A DNA stretch of 64,000 bases from CAIWHR01 sp963734575 (GTDB lineage Bacteria; Pseudomonadota; Gammaproteobacteria; Burkholderiales; Casimicrobiaceae), in contig CAVTHT010000006.1 in the NCBI GenBank assembly GCA_963734575.1, positions 62,001 to 126,000 on the forward strand, given 5' to 3'. This document shows positions 1 through 8,324 of this stretch, in pieces (within the stretch, counting starts at the first letter, position 1; each line of letters begins with the position of its first letter). A program made the translations under genes and the position numbers. Below the pieces are notes generated by a model. The model worked only from the letters and a program-made list of their open reading frames with translations, was not told where the DNA came from and did no database searches.

Positions 1-1
1 C

Positions 2-889
2 AACCTTTACATCCCCGGGTTCGATTCCAACAGTCTCGTGCGCTACGACCCGCGCACCGGCGTCACGACGGCGGCGATCCCCACCGGAACTGCGGGGCTC
101 GTGCGCACGCGGGCGGTGCTGCAGGAGCGCAACGGCACCACGCTGCTCGTGACGGGCGAAGGCTCGGGCCAGCTGCTGCGCTACACGCTCGACACCGGCG
201 CCGTCACGGTGCTCCGCGGCGATCTCGCCGGCCCGCTCGGCCTCGACTACGCCCCCGACGGCACGGTGCTGATCGCGACCGCGAGCGCGGTGCTCAAGGT
301 CGATGCGACGACGGGCGCCACCCTCGGGTTCTTCGTGCCGCCGGGCACCGGCGGGCTGAACGCAGCAACGTCGGTGAGCGTCATCGCCGTGCCGGGCGGC
401 GCAACGGCCACGACGAGCGTGGTCGAGTACTACCACGCCGGTCTCGATCATTACTTCATCAGTGCGCTCGCCGCGGACATCGCGGCGCTCGACTCCGGCG
501 CGCTGGCCGGCTGGGCGCGCACGGGACGCACGTTCAACGCGTCTCTCGCCCCCGCCGACGGCGCCAATCCCGTGTGCCGCTTCTACCTGCCACCCGGCAA
601 TGGCGATTCCCACTTCTACTCGGCCTCGCCCGACGAATGCGCGGCCGTGCGGACACGCTTCCCGACGTTCGTGTACGAATCACCGGCCGTGATGTACATC
701 CCGCTGCCCGACGTCCAGACGGGCGCGTGCGCGCCGGGCACGCAACCGGTGTATCGATTGTGGAACGGGCGCGCGGACTCCAACCATCGCTACACGACCG
801 ACCCGGCCGTGCGCACCGAGATGGTGGCGCGCGGCTACGTCCCGGAAGGCTATGGCCCGGATGCGGTGATCATGTGCGCGCCGCTCTGA
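2..889 (+). CDS. Secreted beta-propeller protein with C-terminal DUF5648-like domain (5' partial)
   Basis: The reading frame is open from the window edge, so the N-terminus is missing. The first ~125 visible residues have short repeats of the type hydrophobic-x-D-P/G-x-T-G (YDPRTGV, LDTGAVT, VDATTGA), as in NHL/SMP-30-like propellers. The last ~160 residues begin VVEYYHAGLDHYF and contain HFYSASPDECAAV and NHRYTTDPAVR, a tryptophan/tyrosine-rich module resembling DUF5648, often found on exported betaproteobacterial proteins. The same module opens the protein at 29642-31210. The downstream gene is on the opposite strand. Function unknown; export is inferred from the domain type because the signal peptide lies outside the window. 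Confidence 0.75.
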   Translation, partial: NLYIPGFDSNSLVRYDPRTGVTTAAIPTGTAGLVRTRAVLQERNGTTLLVTGEGSGQLLRYTLDTGAVTVLRGDLAGPLGLDYAPDGTVLIATASAVLKVDATTGATLGFFVPPGTGGLNAATSVSVIAVPGGATATTSVVEYYHAGLDHYFISALAADIAALDSGALAGWARTGRTFNASLAPADGANPVCRFYLPPGNGDSHFYSASPDECAAVRTRFPTFVYESPAVMYIPLPDVQTGACAPGTQPVYRLWNGRADSNHRYTTDPAVRTEMVARGYVPEGYGPDAVIMCAPL

Positions 890-1008
890 CGCGCGCCGCC
901 ACGCGGTCAGGGCTCGGAGTGCAGCACCGCAGCGCAGCGCCGGGGTGCGCACGCTGGAGAGCTCGAGGAGGAGCGTGAGGTGCGCGTTGCAGGGCAGCGT
1001 CACGCGCG

Positions 1009-3252
1009 TCACGCGAGGGCGGTCTTGAGCCGTCGCGGCGACAGCGGCAGATCGCGGATGCGCACGCCCGTCGCGTCGGCGACCGCATTGGCGATCGCGG
1101 CGCTGGTCGGTCCTTGCGCGACTTCGCCGGTGCCGAGGAACGGCTCGCCCGGACGGTCGATTACGTGCACGTCGATCGTATCGGGCACGCTGGAGAAGCG
1201 CAGGATCGGATAGCCCGCCCAGTCGCGGCTCGTGATGCGGGACTCGTCGAACGACACCGACTCGAAGAGCGTCCAGCTCGTGGCCTGGATGATGCCGCCT
1301 TCGATCTGGTTGCGGATGCCGTCGGGATTGACCGCGTCCCCGCTGTCCACCGCGGCGACCACGCGCACCACGCGCACGCGTCCGGTCTCGCGCTCGACCT
1401 CGACTTCGATCGCCAGGGCCAGGTAACCGGCGAGGTTCTTGTAGCGCGCGAACGCGAAGCCGCGACCGCGGCCCGCGGTCCGACGGTAGCGCGTCCAGCC
1501 GAAGCGATCCGCCGCGGCGCGCACGACGTCGCGCGCGCGCGGCTCGTCGAGGTGGCGCAGGCGAAATTCCACCGGGTCGAGATTGCGCGACGCGCGCGAG
1601 CTCGTCCATGAAGCTCTCGATCGAGAACACGTTCGTGTACGCGCCGAGCGCGCGCAGCGCCGACACGCGGAGCGGCATCTCCGGCACGAAATGGTGGATC
1701 ACCCTGGCGTCGGGGATCTTGTAGAGCGGGATGGCGTTGCGATCGCCGCCGCCCTCGGGCTGCGGCAGCGGCTTGGGCGGCGTGGGCGTGAACGGCTGCG
1801 CGAGGAAAGTGGCCGACACGAGATCGCCCGCCGGGCCCGGCCGGGTCGAGTGCGTGTTGCTCCACACCTCGTACTGCCACGCGGTGATGTTGCCCTTGCC
1901 GTCGAGCGCCGCGCGTGCGCGTCGTCACCATCGCCGGGCCGAACGGCTCCCACGCGTGCTCCTGCTCGCGCATCCACTGCACGCGCACCGGCCGTCCGGG
2001 CAGCGCGCGCGCGAGCAGCGCCGCGTCGGCGGCGGCATCGTCCGCGGCGTTGTGGCCGTAGCAGCCCGAGCCTTCGACGTGGATGCAATGCACGCGCCCG
2101 GCCGGCATGCCGAGCATCTCGGCGAGCGCGTCGCGCAGCGGGTAGACGCCCTGACTGTGCGTCCACACCGTCATCGCGTCGTCCTTGAGGAGGCCCACGG
2201 CGCACGACGGGCCGATCGACGCATGCATCTGATAGGGACGGCGATACGTCGCGGTCACCGCCTGCCCGTCGAACGAGGGGGTCGTGTCGCGGCCGAGGAT
2301 CACGGTGTCCTGGCCGGCAGGCGCTGGATGAAATCGTCACGTCGTGCTGCGGTGGCAGCCTGCGCTGGAGCTCCCACCGGGCGGCACCGGCGAGCGCGCG
2401 CATCGCGGTGATCGCCTGCCACTCGCGCTCCGCGATCACCGCGAGAAAGTTGCCGTCGCGCACGACCTTCAGCACGCCGGGCATGCGCGACACGGCCCCG
2501 CTGTCGACGTCCACGAGGCGCGCGCCGTACGCCGGCGGCGGCACGACGCGGGCATGCACCATGCCGGGCAGGCCGCAGGTCCTGCACGTAGCTCGCCGTG
2601 CCGGTCACCTTGCCCGGAATGTCGACGCGCGGCAGCGACTTGCCGATCACGGTATGCGCGCGCGGATCCTTGAGCGGCGACTGCGGCTGCGCCCGCACGT
2701 GCAGCACCTCGCCGCGCACGAGATCGCCGTAGCCGACCGTTCTTGCATCCTTCGCACGGATCACGCCGTTGTCGAGCGCGAGATCCTGCGCGAGGACACC
2801 GAATCGTGCCGCGGCGAGGTCGACCAGGATGCCGCGCACCTGCGCCGCGGCGTTCAGGATCGCGGTGCCGCTGTCCTGCATCGAATGGCTGCCGGCGGTG
2901 TAGCCCTCGTTCGGCGTGCGCGCGGTGTCGGCGGTGACGAGCCGTACGCGCGCCGGATCCACGTAGAGCTCCTCGGCGGCGATCTGGATCAGCGCCGTCT
3001 TGATGCCCTGGCCGAGCTCCGCCTTGCCGGTGAACACGGTGATGGTGCCGTCGGCGTCGATGCGGATCCACGAATCGAGCAGCGGATCCTTCTCGAGCCC
3101 GCCGGGCAGCTTGTCTGCTGCGTTGCGTTCGCCTTGCTCCGCGCGTCCTCCGCGCGGGAGGCGCGCGGCGCCAGCGTGAACGACACGACGAGCGCGCCAC
3201 CGCCTGCGAGAAAGCGGCGGCGGGACAGCAGGAAGTGGGCGCCGGCGCTCAT
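1009..3252 (-). pseudogene. iorB: Molybdopterin-binding subunit of an isoquinoline 1-oxidoreductase-like hydroxylase, multiply frameshifted
   Basis: The pieces read in order as one IorB/xanthine dehydrogenase large subunit. The start at 3252 gives a Tat signal (SRRRFLAGG followed by a hydrophobic run). Next come GKAELGQGIKTALIQIAAEE, VTGTASYVQDL, PYQMHASIGPSC, EGSGCYGHNAADDA and GGIIQATSWTLFE, all hallmarks of the family. The frame breaks near 3150, 2572, 2350, 2320, 1910 and 1595, so no full-length protein can be read. At 1910 and 1595, removing one C from a CGCG run restores the frame. The start overlaps the stop of the 2Fe-2S subunit by ATGA. An intact protein would sit in the periplasm and hydroxylate a heteroaromatic or aldehyde substrate, passing electrons to the 2Fe-2S and cytochrome c partners. 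The true substrate cannot be told from sequence. Whether the breaks are real or sequence errors is open. Confidence 0.85.
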
Positions 3253-3744
3253 CCGTTCCCCCGCTCGCGGCCGTTGCCATTGGCTGCGCTCATGAGCTGC
3301 GCGGCGCGGTCCACCGCACGCAGGATGCGCATGTGCGTGCCGCAGCGACACAGATTGGTGTTCATGTGCGTGCGGATCTGCGTCATCGTGGGCGAGGGGT
3401 TGCGCTCGAGCAGCGCCTGCGCACGCATCATCATGCCGGCGATGCAGTACCCGCACTGCGCCGCCTGCTCGTCGATGAACGCGCGCTGCATCGGCCCGGG
3501 ATGCTCGATCGTGCCGAGGCCTTCGACGGTCATGATCTTGCGTCCCGGCAGGACGGAGATCGGCGTGATGCAGGAGAACACCGCCTCGCCGTCGACCATC
3601 ACGGTGCAGGCGCCGCACTGGCCGAGCCCGCAACCGAATTTCGCGCCGTTGAGCGCGAGGTGGTCGCGCAGCACGTAGAGCAGCGGCGTGGCCGGATCGG
3701 CATCGACGTGCGCGCGCCTGACCGTTGACGTTGAGGGTGATCAT
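3249..3744 (-). pseudogene. iorA: 2Fe-2S subunit of isoquinoline 1-oxidoreductase-like hydroxylase (one frameshift near codon 10)
   Basis: The start MITLNVNG at 3744 overlaps the cytochrome gene stop by ATGA. After about ten codons the frame shifts at 3711-3716 in a CGCGCG run. The rest (141 residues) carries both cluster motifs: CGLGQCGACTVMVDGEAVFSC for the plant-type 2Fe-2S cluster and CGYCIAGMMM with NLCRCGTHMRI for the second cluster. Dropping one C from the run gives a continuous sequence into VDADPATPLLYVLRD, the expected N-terminal strand of the family. The total would be about 165 residues, normal for IorA/CoxS-type subunits. It transfers electrons from the molybdenum subunit to the cytochrome. 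Family assignment is firm; the specific substrate is not. Confidence 0.88.
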
Positions 3745-5069
3745 GAGGTCGGGTCCTTGCTGCTCGTTGCGCCGCGTGCAGCTGAGGCCGCCGTGGCTTC
3801 GTGCGCGCGGCGCACCTCGGCCGCGACGTCCTTCCATGCAGGTTGTCCGGCGAGGCCGGTGCGCAGGTAATCGATGAGCGCGGTCAGCTGGTCGTCCGTG
3901 AGGGACGCGCCGAACGGCGGCATCCATGGCCCGGACTGTCCGTCGGCCGGGACGATGCCAGCGACGACAATGCGCGCCACGTTGGCGGGCGTCGCGATGC
4001 GCAGCGCCGTGCTGCGACGAAGATCCAGCGCGCCGCTGAAGAAGCCATCCCGCGGCGTGTCGTGGCATTGCGCGCACGCCGTCAGGTAGACCGCACGGCC
4101 CGTGGCATGCGATGCGTTGCCGGTCTCGACGGCGGTGCCAGCCGCCGCCGCATTGCTTGCGTCGCCACGGCTCGTCGCGGCCTGCGTCCACGAGGCGATG
4201 TACGCGGCGATGGCGCGCACTTCCTCTTCCGGCGCGGTCGCGAGGTTGGCGATCACCGGTGCCATCGGGCCGCCTGCCGCGTCGTGCCCGGGCGCCATGC
4301 CGTTGCGCAGGTAGCGGTAGAGGTTGTCGGCCGTCCAGCGCACGGGGGCGGGCGACGCACTGTCGAGCGCGGGTGCGTGCCATCCTTCCGCTTCGCCGCC
4401 GGCAAAGGGGCGGTCGGTCTTCTCGGCGCCGAGACGGTTCCGCGGTGTATGACACGCACCACAATGCGCGAGTCCCGTGACGAGGTACGCGCCGCGGTTC
4501 CACTGCGCATCGTAGGCCTTGTCCGGAGCGAATCGGGCGGGGCGGAAATACAGGAGCTTCCACGCGGCCAGCAGCGGCCGGAAGTTGAGCGGGAACACGA
4601 GCTCGTTCTGCGGTGGGCGCGCCTGCACCGGATCGCGCGTCATCACGTACGCATAGAGCGCGACCAGGTCCTCGTCCCCGACGAAGGTGAAGTGGTCGTA
4701 CGGGAACGCGGGATAGAGATGCTCGCCATCGCGCCCGACGCCTTCGCGCATCGCGCGCACGAACGCCTCCTGCGACCAGCGGCCGATGCCCGTGTCGGGG
4801 TCCGGCGTGATGTTGGTGCCGTAGATCGTGCCGAACGGCGTCTCGAGCGCGCGTCCGCCTGCGAACGGCTTTCCTCCTGGCGCGGTATGACACGTGAGGC
4901 AGTCGCCGATGGCAGCGAGCTGCGCACCGCGCTTCACCGCTGCGGGGTCGAACACCGCGGTGTCCGGCGCGGCGAGCGGCAGGGCCGGGCGCGCGACGAG
5001 CATGACGACCGCGATCGCCACCGCAGCGAGCAGCAGGGGAAGCGACAGGAGCATGCGCGCGAGGGTCAT
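3741..5069 (-). CDS. Triheme membrane-anchored cytochrome c, electron acceptor of the Mo hydroxylase
   Basis: 442 residues. An N-terminal uncleaved-looking hydrophobic segment (residues 6-33) is followed by three class I heme sites: CLTCH (57-61), CGACH (203-207) and CAQCH (332-336). This three-domain layout is that of the cytochrome c subunit of membrane alcohol dehydrogenases and of the c-type partner of IorAB hydroxylases. The ATG at 5069 is chosen because it directly precedes the membrane anchor. Its stop overlaps the iorA start (ATGA), so the three genes form a translationally coupled operon, cytochrome first. It would carry electrons from the periplasmic hydroxylase to the respiratory chain. 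Unlike its two partners, this gene has no frameshift. Confidence 0.9.
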   Translation of the reverse strand: MTLARMLLSLPLLLAAVAIAVVMLVARPALPLAAPDTAVFDPAAVKRGAQLAAIGDCLTCHTAPGGKPFAGGRALETPFGTIYGTNITPDPDTGIGRWSQEAFVRAMREGVGRDGEHLYPAFPYDHFTFVGDEDLVALYAYVMTRDPVQARPPQNELVFPLNFRPLLAAWKLLYFRPARFAPDKAYDAQWNRGAYLVTGLAHCGACHTPRNRLGAEKTDRPFAGGEAEGWHAPALDSASPAPVRWTADNLYRYLRNGMAPGHDAAGGPMAPVIANLATAPEEEVRAIAAYIASWTQAATSRGDASNAAAAGTAVETGNASHATGRAVYLTACAQCHDTPRDGFFSGALDLRRSTALRIATPANVARIVVAGIVPADGQSGPWMPPFGASLTDDQLTALIDYLRTGLAGQPAWKDVAAEVRRAHEATAASAARGATSSKDPTS

Positions 5070-5594
5070 GGATCGTCCGTTACGGTCGGCAGCGAGGCGA
5101 AGAGGTCTGGATTGCGCGGCGCAGCGTACCCTCGCCGCAAGGTTGCCCTCGCGCTGCCAACACCGCGCGAGGAGAAGGGATTCCGGGCGTGAGCGGCGCG
5201 CGCCGAAGCGTCGGTCGGCCGTCACGCGGGCGAGCTCACCCGCCGCGGGCGCGGTGCAGCCCGGAACCACCATTGCTTCTGAAATAATTTCCCGCCAAAC
5301 GTTCCGCTCGATCGGCGCCAATCCGGGAGCTGTGCGCCGCACCCCGTCCCGGCTGCCATGGCACGCGAGTTGCTGCCGGATGGGCCGGCATCCGCTACGA
5401 TGCCGGCACACGGAGGTGCGACATGCCAGCATGGTCAAGCGCGGGGCGCGAGCGCGCAGACGCGGAGCGCGAGCCCGGCTTCAGGACGTTGCGACGCTTC
5501 ATCTGGCGCCGTCGGAAGCTGGCTGCGCACATCATGCCGCCGCGCGCAGCGTCACGCATGCCCCATTGCTCCCGTTGCGCTCTGGCAGCCAGCG
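5070..5594. other. Intergenic region between divergent genes; contains a possible 59-codon ORF
   Basis: The region lies between the start of the minus-strand cytochrome operon and the cation efflux gene, so it should hold both promoters. A plus-strand ORF of 59 codons runs from an ATG at 5423 to 5602, preceded by a good Shine-Dalgarno (GGAGG, 5412-5416). Its product is arginine-rich and unlike any family I know, and it ends inside the first codons of the efflux gene. It may be a leader, or the true N-terminus of the efflux gene separated by a frameshift. The stretch AAATAATTTCCCG at about 5283-5295 recurs in similar form near 8147. Confidence 0.4.
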
Positions 5595-6521
5595 TTGGCT
5601 GAGTCGCGCCTTGCCATCTACGGTGCGATCGGCGCCAACCTGGCGATCGCAGTCACCAAGTTCGCGGTGGCGGGGATCACCGGCAGCTCCGCCATGCTTT
5701 CGGAAGGCATCCACTCGGCCGTCGATACCGGCAACGGCGTCCTGCTCCTCGTCGGCCTGAAGCTCAGCCAGCGTCCGCCGACGCCGGAGCATCCCTTCGG
5801 CCACGGCAAGGAGCTCTATTTCTGGAGCCTGATCGTCGCGGTGCTGATCTTCGGCCTCGGCGGAGGCGTGTCCGCCTACGAAGGCATCGTGCACATGATG
5901 CATCCGGAGCCGATGCGCGATCCCTTCTGGAACTACGTCGTGCTCGGTGCGGCGATGGTGTTCGAAGGCGTCAGCTTCGCGCTCGCGCTGCGCGCATTCA
6001 TGAAGGAAAAAGGCGAGCTCTCCCTCTGGCGCGCGATGCGCACGAGCAAGGACCCGACGACGTTCACGGTGCTGGCCGAGGACTCGGCCGCCCTCCTCGG
6101 ACTCATCGCAGCAGGCGTCGGCGTCTATGCGAGCCAGGCGCTCGACAACCCGATGCTCGACGGCGCCGCATCCGTGGTGATCGGCGTGCTCCTGTGCGCG
6201 GTCGCGGTGCTGCTGATCCGCGAATCGCGCGGACTGCTGATCGGCGAAGGCGTGCGTCCGGAAACGGTGCACGCCCTCAGGGACATCGCCCGGCGCCATC
6301 CGCACGTGCGCGACGTCGGCCATCCGCTGACGATGTACATCGGCGCGGACGAAGTGCTGCTGACCCTCGACGTGGAGTTCGACCCGGAGGCGAGCTCCGA
6401 GGATGTCGCGGGAGCGATCGCCGGCATGGAGCGCGAGATCCGGACGCGGTTCCCGAAGATCAAGCGCATCTACATCGAGGCGGGCTGCATCGGGCCGCGG
6501 CCGCATCACGCCCCGGCCTGA
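5595..6521 (+). CDS. Cation diffusion facilitator family transporter
   Basis: About 308 residues from a TTG at 5595. The family signature begins at once (ESRLAIYGAIGANLAIAVTK), followed by the metal-site helix SAMLSEGIHSAVDTGN (HSAVD carries the H/D ligands), helix pairs, and a C-terminal cytoplasmic metallochaperone-like domain (DEVLLTLDVEFD). About six membrane segments are visible. Such proteins exchange Zn2+, Co2+, Fe2+ or Mn2+ for protons across the inner membrane; the ion cannot be assigned from sequence. The start is uncertain. No ATG fits in frame close to the conserved region, the frame is open back to 5358, and a well-positioned upstream ATG with a ribosome site (5423) is in another frame. 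Confidence 0.88.
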   Translation: MAESRLAIYGAIGANLAIAVTKFAVAGITGSSAMLSEGIHSAVDTGNGVLLLVGLKLSQRPPTPEHPFGHGKELYFWSLIVAVLIFGLGGGVSAYEGIVHMMHPEPMRDPFWNYVVLGAAMVFEGVSFALALRAFMKEKGELSLWRAMRTSKDPTTFTVLAEDSAALLGLIAAGVGVYASQALDNPMLDGAASVVIGVLLCAVAVLLIRESRGLLIGEGVRPETVHALRDIARRHPHVRDVGHPLTMYIGADEVLLTLDVEFDPEASSEDVAGAIAGMEREIRTRFPKIKRIYIEAGCIGPRPHHAPA

Positions 6522-6560
6522 CGCTGCGCCGCTCGAGGTTGCTGCCGTGCCGGCGTGCGC

Positions 6561-6857
6561 CTACTTGAGGTCGAGCACGCTCTCGCCGGATACGGGGTCC
6601 GTGACGCCCAGCCCGCCGCCGAGGTCCTCCAGCGTGTCGCGGAACGAGTCGAGAACGCCGATCATCTGTGGCCGCGCCGCGGCGATATCGTCGTAGCTGT
6701 CCCACTCGCCGACCAGGCAATACGCGCGCTCGCCGGTCTTCACGAGCGCGGCCCGGCGGCAGCCGGCAAAGCTCGCATTCGCGGCGCGGTGCGCATCGAG
6801 GAACTGCTGCTCGCGACCGGGCTTCACGCGAAACCTGACGACGTTGAATGCAGTCAT
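6561..6857 (-). CDS. Antibiotic biosynthesis monooxygenase (ABM) domain protein
   Basis: 98 residues, the usual length for a single ABM ferredoxin-like fold that dimerises into an alpha/beta barrel. It opens with FNVVRFRVKPGREQQFLDAH and has YCLVGEWDSYDDIAAARPQM, the pattern of the family. Members range from quinol monooxygenases to proteins with no known substrate, so the reaction is left open. It stands alone, convergent with the efflux gene (40 bases between the stops). The ATG at 6857 is preceded by GAGAGGAGG on the coding strand. Confidence 0.8.
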   Translation of the reverse strand: MTAFNVVRFRVKPGREQQFLDAHRAANASFAGCRRAALVKTGERAYCLVGEWDSYDDIAAARPQMIGVLDSFRDTLEDLGGGLGVTDPVSGESVLDLK

Positions 6858-7063
6858 GGATCCTCCTCTCGGGTTGCCTCACGGTTCGCCGCGCGGCAGG
6901 GACGCGCGCGCGGCGCGCGACCTCTCGCACGCCCTCCCGCCGGCACGAGGTGGGCCGGGGGCGGGAGGCGCAGATTAGAGCAAAGATGCCGGCCTGCCAA
7001 CCGCACGGGACGGTTTGCTAGAGTGCGCTCCAATGCGGTCACGCCGCGCTTCGCACCCACGCC

Positions 7064-7630
7064 ATGACCCTGATGATCGTCGGTCTCGTGCTCTTCCTCG
7101 GCACCCATCTCGTGCCGGTGTCCACGCGCCTGCGGCGCACGTTCGCCGGGCGCTGGGGCGAGCGGCGCTACAAGGGCATCTTCTCGGTCGTCTCCGGCGT
7201 GGGTCTCCTGCTGATCGTCGCCGGCTACTGGACGGCCACGCGCGGACCGCAGGTCTTCGCACCGGTGCTCGCCGCGCGCGCGGCCGCGCCGTGGATCGTG
7301 ACCCTCGCGTTCATCCTGTTCGCGGCGTCGCACATGCGCGGCCATCTGCGCCGGCTCACCAGGCATCCCATGGTGCTCGGAGTGATCCTGTGGTCCGCGG
7401 TGCACCTCCTCGCCAACGGCGACCAACGCGGGACGGTGCTGTTCGGCAGCTTCCTCGCCTGGGCGATCATCGATTTCGTGGACTCGCTGCGGCGCGGTCC
7501 GATCACGGCCTACGAGCCGCAGCTGCGCTTCGATCTCATGGCGATCGCCGGCGGGATCATCGTCGCGGGCATCGTCATGATGCTGCACCAGCCGCTGTTC
7601 GGCGTGCGGCCGTACCTCGCGCTCACGTGA
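7064..7630 (+). CDS. NnrU family membrane protein
   Basis: 188 residues with about six hydrophobic helices. It begins MTLMIVGLVLFLGTHLVP, in which the GTHLVP stretch is typical of NnrU, and contains FAASHMRGHLRRLTRHPMV, the conserved arginine-rich loop. NnrU was first linked to nitrite and nitric oxide metabolism. Homologues are widespread in proteobacteria and often unlinked to denitrification, and no nitrogen-oxide gene is seen here. The stop is one base before the arfB start region, so the two genes are probably cotranscribed. Confidence 0.88.
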   Translation: MTLMIVGLVLFLGTHLVPVSTRLRRTFAGRWGERRYKGIFSVVSGVGLLLIVAGYWTATRGPQVFAPVLAARAAAPWIVTLAFILFAASHMRGHLRRLTRHPMVLGVILWSAVHLLANGDQRGTVLFGSFLAWAIIDFVDSLRRGPITAYEPQLRFDLMAIAGGIIVAGIVMMLHQPLFGVRPYLALT

Positions 7631-7631
7631 G

Positions 7632-8042
7632 ATGGACGAGCCCGTCGCCGTCGTCCCGGCCGAGGTCGAATGGACCGCCATCCGCGCGCAAGGCGCGGGC
7701 GGCCAGAACGTCAACAAGGTCTCGTCGGCCGTGCAGGTGCGCTACGACGTGCGCGCCTCGTCCTTGCCCGCCGAAGTGAAGGAGCGCCTCCTCGCCCTGC
7801 GCGACCAGCGGATCACCGCGGACGGCGTGGTCGTGATCAAGGCGCAGCGCTACCGCAGCCAGGAGCAGAACCGCGACGATGCCTTCGCCCGCCTCGATGC
7901 GCTCGTGCAGAAGGCGGCGACGGTAGCTCCGCCCCGCAGGCCGACGCGCCCGTCGCGCACCGCGAAAGCGAAGCGCGTGGACGAGAAGACGCGTCGCGGC
8001 GAAGTGAAGGCGCAGCGGCGCAGGATCACCGAAGCCGGCTGA
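7632..8042 (+). CDS. arfB: Alternative ribosome-rescue factor ArfB (peptidyl-tRNA hydrolase)
   Basis: 136 residues. The catalytic GGQ motif sits in AQGAGGQNVNKVSSAVQVR (GGQ 23-25), and the protein ends in a basic tail rich in K/R (residues ~100-136). That is the domain plus positively charged tail of ArfB/YaeJ, which enters the empty mRNA channel of stalled ribosomes and hydrolyses peptidyl-tRNA. The length excludes a full release factor 1/2. It is tightly linked to nnrU upstream. The start ATG at 7632 fits the family N-terminus. Confidence 0.93.
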   Translation: MDEPVAVVPAEVEWTAIRAQGAGGQNVNKVSSAVQVRYDVRASSLPAEVKERLLALRDQRITADGVVVIKAQRYRSQEQNRDDAFARLDALVQKAATVAPPRRPTRPSRTAKAKRVDEKTRRGEVKAQRRRITEAG

Positions 8043-8324
8043 CGCCGCCGCACCGTTTCGTTCCGCCCGATGGCGGCGGCGCTTGCGTCGCGGGCACCGG
8101 AATGCCGCAGCGCGCGCCCGCCTTGTGGTGGCCCCGGATGTGGGAAAAAATTTCCCGTTCCGCGGCTCATGGTCGAAACCTGATACGCCGACGCCGCGGC
8201 CGCGCCGCACGGCCGATCGCGCCACGCCGCACCATGCGGCGGCCCCACCCCCGCGCGTGGCCCGTGAATTGCATCGGCCGAGTTGTCCGACCACGACCTC
8301 CGACGGCGACCGACAACGGATTCC

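Noticed and set aside
7064..8042. Denitrification locus because of NnrU
   Set aside because: No nir, nor or nos genes and the partner is ArfB.
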